DNA of 64,000 bases from Lachnospiraceae bacterium (GCA_902363825.1 CABJBK010000006.1:1-64000), one strand, 5' to 3'; numbered from the stretch's first letter, positions 1 to 8,664 are shown. Notes: generated by a model from the sequence alone, not told the origin. Numbers and translations: made by a program.

Positions 1-87
1 CACTTTATTATACCATCTTTGAGCAGAAAACACAGTAAAATCAATAGTTTTAAGCTCATTTTCTTTTAATCAGCAGACACTATTTAG

Positions 88-116
88 AGGAAACTTCATG
101 GAAGTTTCCTTTTTTA
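88..116 (+). terminator. Hairpin with T-run before repeat A copy 1
   Basis: A perfect 10-bp inverted repeat (88-97 with 101-110, three-base loop) runs straight into a T-run. It has the form of an intrinsic terminator reading rightward. Repeat A copy 1 begins inside its T-run. Positions 1-87 are AT-rich and I see nothing in them. Confidence 0.6.
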
Positions 117-216
117 TATGTTGAAACGGGGCTCGAACAAGTTCTCGCTTCTTTGCTCCGCTTCGGTCCGCGCAATACCGAGGTCCACCGGACCTCGTGC
201 GCCGTCTATCGCTTTT
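109..216. repeat. Repeat A, copy 1 (108 bp)
   Basis: This is the first of two tandem copies of a 108-bp sequence (104 of 108 positions identical to 242-349; period 133 bp). It can fold: a strong stem lies around the two arms of the cgaggtcc/ggacctcg dyad near 181-198, extended by gcgc/gcgc outer pairs. On the minus strand it has an open frame that ends in residues FEPRFNI and a stop, with no convincing start codon. It abuts a terminator-like hairpin. It is not an IS, since no transposase is nearby apart from the Rpn-type nuclease gene. Confidence 0.8.
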
Positions 217-221
217 TTAAA

Positions 222-248
222 AGAAGCTTTGAGAAAAGCTTCTTTTTT
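222..248 (+). terminator. Hairpin with T-run between the repeat A copies
   Basis: A perfect 9-bp stem (222-230 with 235-243) with loop gaga is followed by six T. On the minus strand the flank also holds T-rich sequence, so it may terminate both ways. Its arms differ in sequence from the hairpin at 88-110, yet it occupies the same place relative to the repeat unit. Confidence 0.6.
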
Positions 249-349
249 ATATGTTGAAACGGGGCTCGAACGAGTTCTCGCTTCTTTGCTCCGCTTCGGT
301 CCGCGCAAGGCCGAGGTCCACCAGACCTCGTGCGCCGTCTATCGCTTTT
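242..349. repeat. Repeat A, copy 2, overlapping the 3' end of the nuclease gene
   Basis: This is the second tandem copy of repeat A, with four mismatches to copy 1. Its right end supplies the last two codons and the TAG stop of the leftward Rpn-type gene, whose reading frame differs from the open frame of the repeat itself. The repeat therefore appears to have been added to, or to have replaced, the original gene end. Confidence 0.8.
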
Positions 350-1277
350 GTTTTTCTATTTCTTCATAGACCGATCTCCAGTCATATTCCGGTGCAAACG
401 CCGCTGCTGCTTCACAAATCGCTTTTACTCTCGGAAGGTCTTCTTCCAGCTCCTCCGCTATGGTCTCCGGCGTTTTTCCTTTTTTCAGTTTTGTGCAGAT
501 TTTTCGAAGAAGCATCTGTTCCTCTCCAACCGCAACGCCTTCCTCATAGCTCTGCTGCCCCAGCTGACGCAGGGTCTCTTCCTCATCATATTCAAAGATA
601 CACATCTCTATGGCCTCCTCCCTGTATTTTAACAGGAAATCCCTCAGAATTCCTTCTCTGATGCAGGCATCTACCGTATGCTTCACCGCTTCTTCCCGTC
701 CCATGCTCTTCTCACAGGTTCTGAGCCGGTCAACAAACTGCGCGTACTCAAGCAGTGTATGGCACTGTTCCATCAGTTCTTTATTTCTGCCGAGGTTGAT
801 GTTTAACATCACAACTTTCAGCTCCAGTGCCGGATCTTCCTCCGGGTTCATAAATGCGTCGGACAGCTTTAACACCTGCCGTTCCGGCTGCATATCCCTT
901 CCGTTATAAAACACGAAAAAGCGCGGTGTCGGTATCTTTACCAGCTGCCTGCCATAAATCGTCCGACCACCGCTCCAGCTTCGCAGCTCCTTTGCCACAT
1001 AATGCAGGTTGCGGAGCGGAATGTTCGGGTTATAGGTGCTCTGATGCTCGTACAGATTCATGTAAAAATCCATAACCACTGCCAGATCATTCTTCATGTT
1101 CATGTAAATGGCATTTTCCAGTGTCACGACGGTAAGCGCCTCCGGATCGGTGTAGGACGTACCGTTCACTGCATTATACAGCCCGAGCAGCTCTTTTTTC
1201 TCCCGGAACACCATGCGGAACAACCGGTCTTTGTAACTGCGGTATACCTGATTTCCTGTTTCTTTTGTTTTGTCCAT
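339..1277 (-). CDS. Rpn-family recombination-promoting nuclease / PD-(D/E)XK transposase-like protein
   Basis: A 312-residue protein of the Rpn / PD-(D/E)XK nuclease family that is abundant in Lachnospiraceae; family members are DNA endonucleases linked to recombination and often annotated as transposases. The N-terminal part starts DKTKETGNQVYRSYKDRLFRM, as usual for the family, followed by a nuclease core with the stretch AVVMDFYMNLYEHQS and the motif PRFFVFYNGRD. The C-terminal 100 residues are charged and helical (LRQLGQQSYEEG, then QMLLRKICTKLKKGKTPETIAEEL), as in many Rpn proteins. The ATG at 1277 is preceded by an aggagg-like site. The last codons and stop lie inside repeat A copy 2. 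Family assignment is from recognisable sequence character; activity is not shown. Confidence 0.8.
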   Translation of the reverse strand: MDKTKETGNQVYRSYKDRLFRMVFREKKELLGLYNAVNGTSYTDPEALTVVTLENAIYMNMKNDLAVVMDFYMNLYEHQSTYNPNIPLRNLHYVAKELRSWSGGRTIYGRQLVKIPTPRFFVFYNGRDMQPERQVLKLSDAFMNPEEDPALELKVVMLNINLGRNKELMEQCHTLLEYAQFVDRLRTCEKSMGREEAVKHTVDACIREGILRDFLLKYREEAIEMCIFEYDEEETLRQLGQQSYEEGVAVGEEQMLLRKICTKLKKGKTPETIAEELEEDLPRVKAICEAAAAFAPEYDWRSVYEEIEKQKR

Positions 1278-1493
1278 ATTTTATTTTCCTCCTGTTGGCG
1301 CAGGAGTAATTTCTTCGAAAACCCCTGCTTTTTGATTGTGAAAAAGCATGAATTTTCTGAAATAACAAGAATGTTTAGAACCGCCGGACGGCGGACAGAC
1401 GGACTGTTGTCCAATAGAAAATATGCTTTTATACATTTATCTTAGCACACGCCGATTATTGGGACAAATTAAATTATTATAAACTATTGATTA

Positions 1494-1532
1494 CTAAAAA
1501 ACCGGCGCACAGGTATTTCCCATGCACCGGTT
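1494..1532 (-). terminator. Terminator of the secreted repeat protein gene
   Basis: On the minus strand a 9-bp stem (accggtgca/tgcgccggt, one G-T pair) encloses a 13-base loop and ends in a run of six T. It lies 36 bases downstream of the stop codon at 1568. The remainder of 1278-1493 holds only the nuclease gene leader and a GC-rich dyad near 1382-1395. Confidence 0.75.
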
Positions 1533-1567
1533 TCAATTCCACTTCTGTTTTTCAATTCAGTTTCTAA

Positions 1568-3256
1568 TTACTGCACCGGAAACTGTCCAAGGTAATGTCC
1601 ATCTGTCGTGTCCATGTTGTAATAGTAGGCACCATCCGTAATCAGCCCTCTCGCTACCATTCCGTTCCAGTGATAAAACACCGTTCTGCCGTACGGATCC
1701 GCAGAGAACCCTGTCGTGATCAAAGTACCGTCACCATTTGCCCATCCATAATCCAGACCATTTGCAAACTGGAACCAACCATTCTGTTCCAGCGCTCCAT
1801 TGGCATTCAGATAATATGTCTTGTCTCCCACAAACGTGATCTGATCCTTATAAAGATATCCCTGGGAATCAAAGTAACAGATATAATCCACGCTCGGGCA
1901 ATACTGGAAATTGGCAAACACTTCATGCCCCTCGGTATCAAGATAGATGATATGCTCTCCGTCCGGATGGTAGGTCAGCCGGTCTTTCATCGGAGTTCCG
2001 TCTGCCTGCATATAATAGGTATACATTCCGTCAAATTTGAATTCATTGGTAACTAACTTGCCGTTTTCATAGCAGCGCAGATTTCCATCATCGCCCTGAT
2101 AAAAGGTATCATTTCCGTAAGTTGCCACCTTAGTTCCCGATGGTGTTGCCGGGGTCGGGTCGCTCGGCTTTGGCGTATCCGGTTTTGGTGTATCCGGCTT
2201 TGGCCCGGGCTTTTCCGACAGCGGTTTTGCGGTAATTTTACTATTCGCACTTTTTGTCTCTAAAATCTCGTCAATATTCACATCGTCCGCATAATAAATC
2301 GTAAGCCCATCCCCTTCGGTGGCCGCATTTTCAAACATACCTACATTATATTCTTTCCCTGCATAATACCAATGGTATAATTTCTGTATTCTCCCCGAAA
2401 TTTCCATGCTTCCTGACAATTTTGAACAATCCTCAAACATAGCACTTGCATCTTCTATACTTTCCGGCAGGTTCGGTGCTTTCACCAGCTCACTGCAGTC
2501 ACTAAACATTCTGTTAGCGTCTGTCACTCTTAACGGGATGTCCGGAGCTTCCACGATACTTTTGCAGTACGCAAACATCATCTGACACCTTTCCACACCT
2601 GATGGGATTTCCGGTGCCTTTGCCATTTTTTCGCAGTGATAAAACATCAAATTACAATTTACCACTCCTGACGGGATTTCCGGTGGTTCTTCCAGGTTCT
2701 CGCAGTAAGCGAACATGGATTTACACTCTGTCACTCCCGCCGGGATCGTCGGTGTTTCCACCAAACTTGTACATTTCTCAAACATACTGGTACAATCCGT
2801 CACTCCCGACGGAATATTTGCTTTCTTTAAATTGCAACAATCTTTAAACAGATATCTGAAATCTCCGGTAATTCCGTCTTCTAAAAATACCTCTTTCACT
2901 AAATTGTGTTTTGAGAATACTCCCTCTTCGTTTAAATAATCTTTTCTTTTCAATGTAAATTTAACTTTGTATTTCGTTCCGTCAATCATATATGCTGCAG
3001 GAACTTTTATGTATGAATCAAATCCTCTATAGTCCTTGATCAATAAAATCTTATTGGCATCATCTTTCGTGTAATCCCAGTCTTTCAGTTCCGGAATAAC
3101 CAGTCCGGTCTCCGAATCTATGTTTTTTCCTGCGGTATTTGTCTCATCTTCCGTGCTTTCCATTATCACTTCGGCTGCGCCGACCGTATCCGGAAATACC
3201 ACGGCGGTCCCAAGTGCAGCAACCAGTGAAAGCATTATAAATACTTGTTTTTTCAT
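1568..3256 (-). CDS. Secreted BspA-like repeat protein with C-terminal cell-wall-binding modules
   Basis: A 562-residue exported protein. Residues 1-28 form a signal peptide (MKKQVFIMLSLVAALG, then cleavage near VGAAE). Residues ~130-265 hold about six repeats of ~23 residues of the type 'xxMFxxCxxLxxxPxIPxGVxxC', resembling BspA-type leucine-rich/DUF285 repeats but with conserved Cys in each unit. A Pro/Lys/Thr-rich linker (PKPDTPKPSDPTP) follows near 345-375. The last ~185 residues carry aromatic Gly-rich repeats (YYMQADG, TYYLNANGAL, GWANGDGTL) typical of choline/cell-wall-binding modules. A role in surface attachment or host/microbe binding is inferred. ATG at 3256 has gaggaaag upstream. 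The gene is monocistronic, between its own promoter and terminator. Confidence 0.8.
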   Translation of the reverse strand: MKKQVFIMLSLVAALGTAVVFPDTVGAAEVIMESTEDETNTAGKNIDSETGLVIPELKDWDYTKDDANKILLIKDYRGFDSYIKVPAAYMIDGTKYKVKFTLKRKDYLNEEGVFSKHNLVKEVFLEDGITGDFRYLFKDCCNLKKANIPSGVTDCTSMFEKCTSLVETPTIPAGVTECKSMFAYCENLEEPPEIPSGVVNCNLMFYHCEKMAKAPEIPSGVERCQMMFAYCKSIVEAPDIPLRVTDANRMFSDCSELVKAPNLPESIEDASAMFEDCSKLSGSMEISGRIQKLYHWYYAGKEYNVGMFENAATEGDGLTIYYADDVNIDEILETKSANSKITAKPLSEKPGPKPDTPKPDTPKPSDPTPATPSGTKVATYGNDTFYQGDDGNLRCYENGKLVTNEFKFDGMYTYYMQADGTPMKDRLTYHPDGEHIIYLDTEGHEVFANFQYCPSVDYICYFDSQGYLYKDQITFVGDKTYYLNANGALEQNGWFQFANGLDYGWANGDGTLITTGFSADPYGRTVFYHWNGMVARGLITDGAYYYNMDTTDGHYLGQFPVQ

Positions 3257-3334
3257 AACTTTCCTCTCTCTCTTATATTTGCAGCTGCCCGATATCCCAA
3301 TCGATATTCTCGTAACAGTGTGACATGCTTTTTT

Positions 3335-3363
3335 ATTGTATCCCTATCACCTGATAAAATCAA
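3335..3363 (-). promoter_or_regulatory. Sigma-A promoter for the secreted repeat protein
   Basis: On the minus strand TTGATT (3358-3363), a 17-base spacer and TACAAT (3335-3340) form a plausible promoter about 80 bases upstream of the start codon. Confidence 0.5.
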
Positions 3364-3390
3364 GCAGGAAAACACCAACAGCGCCCGGCG

Positions 3391-3428
3391 CAAAAAAAGC
3401 AGACACTACGATTTCGTAATGCCTGCTT
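3391..3428 (-). terminator. Terminator of the PPK2 gene
   Basis: On the minus strand a long imperfect stem (aagcaggcattacga with tcgtagtgtctgctt) is followed by a run of seven T. It begins 16 bases after the stop codon of the gene ending at 3444. Confidence 0.75.
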
Positions 3429-3443
3429 CACTTTTCCTGTAAA

Positions 3444-4922
3444 TTATTTTCTCTCCTTCAGTGCCTTTTCCACCTCGTCCACAACGATCTTAAGCGCCTT
3501 CACGCGCGCGTATTTCTTATCATTGGACTCCAGGATATGCCACGGCGCATAGCTTGTACTGGTCTTTTTTAACATTTCGTTGACCGCTTCCTCATACTGA
3601 TCCCACTTGTCGCGATTGCGCCAGTCCTCATCTGTGATCTTCCAGCGCTTTTCCGGCGTACCTTCCCGGTCTTTAAAGCGTTCCAGCTGGGTATCTTTAT
3701 CGATCTGTACCCAGAATTTGATCACAACCGCACCCCAGTCGGAGAGTTCCTTTTCAAACTCATTGATCTCATTGTAAGCGCGCTGCCAGTCATTTTCACT
3801 GCAAAATCCCTCCAGGCGCTCCACCATGACCCTTCCGTACCAGGTTCTGTCAAAGATTGCAACATGCCCGGTCTTTGGCAGACGGTTCCAGAAACGCCAG
3901 AGATAATGTCTCGCTTTCTCATGCGGCTCCGGGCTCGCGATCGGATGTACCTCAAATCCTCTCGGATCAAGCGCCTCGGTGATCCGCTTGATATTTCCGC
4001 CCTTGCCTGCGGCATCCCATCCCTCATAGGCAATGATCACCGGAATTTTTTTGCGGTAAAGCTCATTGTGCAGTTCCCGCAGACGCTTCTGATATTTCTC
4101 CAGCTTTTCTTTATATTCCTCCTGCGTCAGTTCCTTATCCAGTTTTACTTCCGAAAGCTTCGGTGCCTGCTCAAGCGGGAACGGATTCTGCAAAAGCGGC
4201 ACGGCAAGACTCGCGTTTTTCAGTGCGGTATCGATACTGCTCACCAGCGTCTCCAACACCTGAAGCTCCGCCCACTTTTTATCCTTCGCGTCGATCAGAT
4301 ACCACGGTGCCTGGGACGCATTCGTGTCACACAGATACTGCTCAAACACATCCATGCACTGCGCATAGTGTTTATTTTGCCAGCTGTCATCCTGGTTTAC
4401 ACGCCACTTTGTGTTCTTGTCATCCTTTAACAGCTCCAGACGTTTTTTCTGTTCCTTTTCACTGATCTGGAAAAAGAATTTCACCACGAGATAACCATTA
4501 TCGGTCAGCTGACGCTCAAACCTCCGCACGCTCTCGATCTGTTCCTTATAATGCTCCTCATCCGTCTTTTTGTACAGCACCGCCTGCGTGATCTCGTCCA
4601 TCCAGCCGCCATCTAAAAATTTAAATTTTCCTGCCTCCGGGATCTGGACAAAATACCGGTATAAAAATGGCTTTCTCGCCTCTTCCTCGGTCGGCTTCCC
4701 CATCGTTGCCACCTGAAAAAAGCGCGGATCAATGTTCCTTATCACCTTGCCAAGCACACTGCCCTTGCCTGCGGCTCCCCAGCCCTCAAACAAAATGAGC
4801 ACCGGAAGCTTCTTTTCTTTGATCTGCATCTGCTGTACCGTAAGGCGCTCACGCGCTGCCTTTAATCGCGTCAAAAGTTCCTCTTCTTCCGGGCATCTTG
4901 GCTTATTCCAGTTTTTTAACAT
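3444..4922 (-). CDS. pap: Tandem-domain PPK2-type polyphosphate kinase / polyphosphate:AMP phosphotransferase
   Basis: A 492-residue cytoplasmic enzyme with two PPK2 domains, the layout of polyphosphate:AMP phosphotransferase, which uses polyphosphate to phosphorylate nucleotides. Each half has a P-loop: FEGWGAAGKGSV near residue 45 and YEGWDAAGKGGNIKR near 300. The second half keeps the lid/Walker B element FDRTWYGR, while the matching place in the first half reads LDGGWMDE. The C-terminal domain is thus probably the catalytic one, as in other fused PPK2 proteins. The ATG at 4922 was chosen because aaggagaagggg lies just upstream; an in-frame ATG at 4979 has no ribosome site. It stands alone with its own terminator. 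Confidence 0.88.
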   Translation of the reverse strand: MLKNWNKPRCPEEEELLTRLKAARERLTVQQMQIKEKKLPVLILFEGWGAAGKGSVLGKVIRNIDPRFFQVATMGKPTEEEARKPFLYRYFVQIPEAGKFKFLDGGWMDEITQAVLYKKTDEEHYKEQIESVRRFERQLTDNGYLVVKFFFQISEKEQKKRLELLKDDKNTKWRVNQDDSWQNKHYAQCMDVFEQYLCDTNASQAPWYLIDAKDKKWAELQVLETLVSSIDTALKNASLAVPLLQNPFPLEQAPKLSEVKLDKELTQEEYKEKLEKYQKRLRELHNELYRKKIPVIIAYEGWDAAGKGGNIKRITEALDPRGFEVHPIASPEPHEKARHYLWRFWNRLPKTGHVAIFDRTWYGRVMVERLEGFCSENDWQRAYNEINEFEKELSDWGAVVIKFWVQIDKDTQLERFKDREGTPEKRWKITDEDWRNRDKWDQYEEAVNEMLKKTSTSYAPWHILESNDKKYARVKALKIVVDEVEKALKERK

Positions 4923-5101
4923 ATTCCCCTTCTCCTTTCCGTATTTTCCATAGATTGCTATGGTTCTATTATACCGCATTTTTGATAAATTGATGATAAA
5001 ATATATAAAAAAAGAACGTCATGCGCTGTCTCCTTTGTCCCGAAAAACTTCTGCCTTTCGGACTTCTTTAACAGACCGCATAACGCCCATCCTCTTTTGT
5101 T

Positions 5102-5938
5102 TTATACCGCTACGATCACACCACCGTCATTTGCGTACATGGTGCTGACTCCCGCCGTATCCACAACGATAATATCTTTGAATTTTGCCAGCTTTTCAAT
5201 TTTTTCCCGCATGGACTGCGCACGTTTCGGACAATTACAATGCGCGATCGCAAGCACACGCTCCTCGGTATTTTTCGTCTTCTCAAGCATATCCTGTATC
5301 AGCTTATCCAGCGCCTTTGTCATGCCGCGTGCCTGACCGAGCTGGCAGATCGTTCCCTCCGGAGTAGATCCCATCACCGGCTTTATGCTGAGCGCGCTTG
5401 CAACGACCGCCTTCAAATTACTGAGTCTGCCGTTTTTGCGCAGGGTATCCAGTGTCTCAAGCACAAAAAATGTATTCTGCTCATTGATATAGGCTTCTGT
5501 CTGCATCACAACGCTGTCAAAATCCAGTCCTTTTTCTTCCAGTTCCTGTACCTTCAGACCGATCAGTGTCTCCCCGACCGAAGCGGAGCGGGAATCAAAC
5601 ACATGGATATCCGCATCCGGATGCTCCTCACTATAAATGTTCTTTGCAAGTTCCGCACTGTTGTAAGAGCCGCTCAGATTGGAAGAAAGCGTGATCATAT
5701 AGATACGCTCGGCATCCCCGAACGCCTCCATATAGCTCTCCGGAGACGGGCAGGAAGACTTCGGGCAGTTCTTGCTCTCCTTTACCCGGCGAAGAAAATC
5801 CGCCTGGTCAAACGTCTCATCATCCGTGATGTGATGATCGTCTACACTCAGTTCCAGCGCGACATTACAGAAATGTTCATTCTGCTTCATCACATCGGTA
5901 AGTTCTCCACAACTGTCAATTATAATTTTATATGTCAT
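5102..5938 (-). CDS. DegV family fatty-acid-binding protein
   Basis: A 278-residue DegV/EDD-fold protein. Members bind a single fatty acid and can feed the FakA fatty-acid kinase; which lipid is bound here cannot be told. Family motifs seen are the N-terminal YKIIIDSCGEL, the Ser-rich ITLSSNLSGSYNSA motif near residue 80, HVFDSRSASVGE near 115, and LRKNGRLSNLKA near 165. Length is typical (about 280). The ATG at 5938 follows an aggaaaag site. The gene is single; FakA/FakB partners are not in the window. The leader contains a 10-bp inverted repeat right after the -10 element (see 5954-5984). Confidence 0.88.
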   Translation of the reverse strand: MTYKIIIDSCGELTDVMKQNEHFCNVALELSVDDHHITDDETFDQADFLRRVKESKNCPKSSCPSPESYMEAFGDAERIYMITLSSNLSGSYNSAELAKNIYSEEHPDADIHVFDSRSASVGETLIGLKVQELEEKGLDFDSVVMQTEAYINEQNTFFVLETLDTLRKNGRLSNLKAVVASALSIKPVMGSTPEGTICQLGQARGMTKALDKLIQDMLEKTKNTEERVLAIAHCNCPKRAQSMREKIEKLAKFKDIIVVDTAGVSTMYANDGGVIVAV

Positions 5939-5953
5939 TTTCTTTTCCTCTGC

Positions 5954-5984
5954 ATCATGTAGTTTTTATTACTACATGATAGTA
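5954..5984 (-). promoter_or_regulatory. Candidate -10 element and overlapping operator-like inverted repeat for degV
   Basis: A perfect 10-bp inverted repeat (5954-5963 with 5971-5980, arms atcatgtagt/actacatgat, 7-base spacer) touches an extended -10 (TGC TACTAT, minus strand, 5979-5984). The position is right for a repressor site or an early RNA hairpin. The binding protein is unknown. Confidence 0.4.
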
Positions 5985-6035
5985 GCACAAATATTACCAG
6001 TTGAAAAGAGTTATTTTATAAAAAAACGCAAAAGT

Positions 6036-7235
6036 TTACGAAAAATATACTGTAAGTACGCCAAGATCCTGATTTTCGCGGTATCGGAATGATTTTAATC
6101 CATCACAGAAATCCCCGATATGCTGATCTGTGATAAAATAGTCCTTTGCCTCCGCATACAGCGCCGAATCCGCAAATTTCACCGCGACCGGCCCGGTTTT
6201 GTTTTCCCACGCCGCGCGGTAAAGCGCCCCGATCTCATCCGGATACCAGTCAACATAATAGCGGCCTTCCCTCACATAATAGTTATCTTCCATCGCGGTA
6301 CAGTCCGGCAGCGGGAAATCGACCGTCATCGTATGTGTCCGCGTGATCTCCGATGTCGTCAGGTTCAGGTAATCATAGTTGACCTCTTTTTCATCCTCCC
6401 CCGCGTTGGCATAGGTCGGATCTCCCCAGGTCGTATCGATATAATAGTAATTTCCGTCGAGGAGCACCAGATTCCAGGCGTGGTTCTGTCCGTTCGCCAT
6501 ACCGGTCACGATCACGCCCGGAACATCTAAGAGATTTAACAGATACTGGGTCGCACAGGCATAGCCCTGACATACAGTCTGTCCGGTCAGAAATACACTG
6601 ATAATGTTCTGATTATTGTCGGCATCCGGCACATAATCGACATTCTGTATCAGCTTTTCATAGACATATTTTGCCTTATCGTAATCACTGTCCGCCGGCG
6701 AGATACCCGAAAGGATCTGTTCCACACTTGCGTCGATCGCCGCCTGCGTGCCCTGTCTTTCCTCATAGCTCATCGTATACCGGGGTGAAAACGCGAGACC
6801 GGTCTGCTGCTCTCCTAACAGATACTGGGTATACTGATAACCGGACACCCAGAAAAGTCCGCCGTAATCGGCATTGACCGCGCGATACGCCTGATCGAGC
6901 ACCTTTTCATCCAGTGTGGAAACCATCACGCTCTCACGCTGCTCCAGGATCGCCGCCAGCACCTCATCATATACTTTTTTTGTTTCTCCATCCAGACACT
7001 CATACACATATTTTCCGTCCGAGATCCCGTTCACATCCGCCGTCCCGTTTTCCGTTCCCTGCTCCGTTCCGGCTGCTTCGGTTTCGGTATCCTGCACAAC
7101 GAGTCTTTCCGCCGTAGATAAAATACTGTCCTTCACACTACGGATCTCATCCACTTTTACGGAAGCACACCCGCTTGTCATAAGAAACAGCGCCGCAAGT
7201 GCGGATAGCATCCATTTTTTTCTATTCAAACGCAT
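6036..7235 (-). CDS. Lipoprotein with transglutaminase-like cysteine protease domain
   Basis: A 399-residue exported lipoprotein. The signal peptide ends in lipobox LMTSGC (Cys near residue 23). A Thr/Glu/Gly-rich linker follows. The transglutaminase-like core shows a Cys-His-Asp triad order: GQTVCQGYA near residue 220, NGQNHAWN near 250 and YYIDTTWGDP near 265. Such proteins act as surface proteases or crosslinking-fold enzymes; the substrate is unknown. The gene starts 21 bases after the M18 peptidase stop, so the two are probably co-transcribed. ATG at 7235 lies after a weak purine-rich site. Confidence 0.82.
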   Translation of the reverse strand: MRLNRKKWMLSALAALFLMTSGCASVKVDEIRSVKDSILSTAERLVVQDTETEAAGTEQGTENGTADVNGISDGKYVYECLDGETKKVYDEVLAAILEQRESVMVSTLDEKVLDQAYRAVNADYGGLFWVSGYQYTQYLLGEQQTGLAFSPRYTMSYEERQGTQAAIDASVEQILSGISPADSDYDKAKYVYEKLIQNVDYVPDADNNQNIISVFLTGQTVCQGYACATQYLLNLLDVPGVIVTGMANGQNHAWNLVLLDGNYYYIDTTWGDPTYANAGEDEKEVNYDYLNLTTSEITRTHTMTVDFPLPDCTAMEDNYYVREGRYYVDWYPDEIGALYRAAWENKTGPVAVKFADSALYAEAKDYFITDQHIGDFCDGLKSFRYRENQDLGVLTVYFS

Positions 7236-7256
7236 GTTGTCCCTCTTATCTGTTTT

Positions 7257-8540
7257 CTACTTTCTGCCTGACTGACAAACTGAGAAAAATTCACGGACAC
7301 AGTCACACAATGCTTTCTGATCCTCTTTTCCCATGAGTTCCCTTGCGGAATGCATCGCGAGAAGCGGCAGTCCGATATCAACCGTCTTGACCGGAAGCAG
7401 AGCGGACGCGATCGATCCTAATGTACTTCCTCCCGGGATATCCGAACGGTTCACAAATTTCTGATACGGGATCTTTTTTGCCTCGCACAGCTGCTGCACG
7501 ACAGCGATCGCCTCACAGTCTGTCGCGTAGGACTGGGAACACGCCTCTTTGATGCAGAGTCCCTTCCCGGTCACCGGCTGATTCGTGATATCCATCTTGC
7601 CCATCTGGTTTGGATGCAGGGCATGCGCCACATCAACCGAAAGCATCATACTGTTATACTTTGCCTCTTTCACCGCAACCGGATCCATTCCCATTCCAAG
7701 CAGGATCTTGTCTAAAAGCTCATTCAGCATGAACGACCCGGCGCCCTGCTTTGTCCGGCTGCCGATCTCCTCATGATCAAACAACGCGATCACATTCAGA
7801 CCGTTTCGCTTCCCTGCTTTGCAGATTGCCCGGCTTAAGGCTGCCACACTCGTTAAGTTATCCAGACGCGGCGATGAGATAAATTCTTCCGCTCCGCCGA
7901 CAAAAAGCGGTTTCTCCGCGCAGTAGATATAAAGCTCAAAATCAAGGATATCCTCCTCTTTTACCGAAAGCTCCTTCGCCAGATACGACAGAAATGACGT
8001 TTCCATCCCAAAGACCGGGATCATATCGATCTGTTTATTGAGCTCCACTCCTTTATTCACTTCACGGTTCATATGGATCGCCAGGTTCGGAATCGTAAAG
8101 ACCGGTTTTTTAAGATCCACATAACGGATATCCGGTTTTAAGATCTCCCCGCTCTTTACCGCCACACGGCCGGCTGCGCTGAGCGGACGGTCCAGCCAGG
8201 TATTTAAGATCGCTCCGCCGTATACTTCCACATTGACCCCGGCGTATGAAGCGTTCTTTACATCGGGATTCGGTTTGATCCTGAGACACGGGAAGTCGGT
8301 GTGCGCCGCCGCTATGCGGATATCCCCCATCCGCTCTGCCCGCTCCGGCATCGTAAACGCAAAGATCGTGGAGCCATGGTGGTTTACATAATATTTTTCT
8401 CCCAGAGCAAGATCCCATGGCTCTCCAAAGGAAAGTCCAAAAAATCCTGCCTTTTTTAAATAGTCCTCTGTATGTGATACAACCTGATACGGAGAAGTTC
8501 CCTCCTCCAGCAACGAAAATAATTCTTCTAATTCTTTCAT
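7257..8540 (-). CDS. M18 family metallo-aminopeptidase
   Basis: A 427-residue cytoplasmic zinc aminopeptidase of family M18 (aspartyl aminopeptidase / ApeB type), releasing N-terminal residues from peptides. Metal and catalytic motifs visible: AAHTDFPCLRIKP near residue 80, NTWLDRPLSAAGR near 115, FDHEEIGSRTKQGAGS near 250, and VDVAHALHPN near 300. The N-terminus MKELEELFSLLEEGTSPYQVV fits the family. The start at 8540 has aggagg eight bases upstream; an in-frame ATG 45 bases earlier has none. The transglutaminase lipoprotein gene follows in the same direction. Confidence 0.9.
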   Translation of the reverse strand: MKELEELFSLLEEGTSPYQVVSHTEDYLKKAGFFGLSFGEPWDLALGEKYYVNHHGSTIFAFTMPERAERMGDIRIAAAHTDFPCLRIKPNPDVKNASYAGVNVEVYGGAILNTWLDRPLSAAGRVAVKSGEILKPDIRYVDLKKPVFTIPNLAIHMNREVNKGVELNKQIDMIPVFGMETSFLSYLAKELSVKEEDILDFELYIYCAEKPLFVGGAEEFISSPRLDNLTSVAALSRAICKAGKRNGLNVIALFDHEEIGSRTKQGAGSFMLNELLDKILLGMGMDPVAVKEAKYNSMMLSVDVAHALHPNQMGKMDITNQPVTGKGLCIKEACSQSYATDCEAIAVVQQLCEAKKIPYQKFVNRSDIPGGSTLGSIASALLPVKTVDIGLPLLAMHSARELMGKEDQKALCDCVREFFSVCQSGRK

Positions 8541-8614
8541 ATTCCTGATTCCTCCTGTTTTGTATTCTACTATATTTTTGTTCATTTTTCGAGTATGTGA
8601 AAAAATCTTTTAAA

Positions 8615-8643
8615 TTGCATTCGGCATTTCAAACCGCTATAAT
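8615..8643 (+). promoter_or_regulatory. Sigma-A promoter for the DUF5721-like gene
   Basis: TTGCAT (8615-8620), a 17-base spacer and TATAAT (8638-8643). It lies 22 bases before the start codon. Confidence 0.75.
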
Positions 8644-8664
8644 GAGAAAAGCAGGAGGAATTTT

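Noticed and set aside
114..349. Minus-strand frame of 64 residues and plus-strand frames across repeat A as genes
   Set aside because: They lie wholly in the repeat and its hairpins, lack ribosome sites and convincing starts, and the two copies differ at amino-acid-changing positions. Treated as coding-like repeat content, not genes.
4923..4979. Upstream start of the PPK2 protein
   Set aside because: No ribosome site; the ATG at 4922 has a strong one and gives the family N-terminus.
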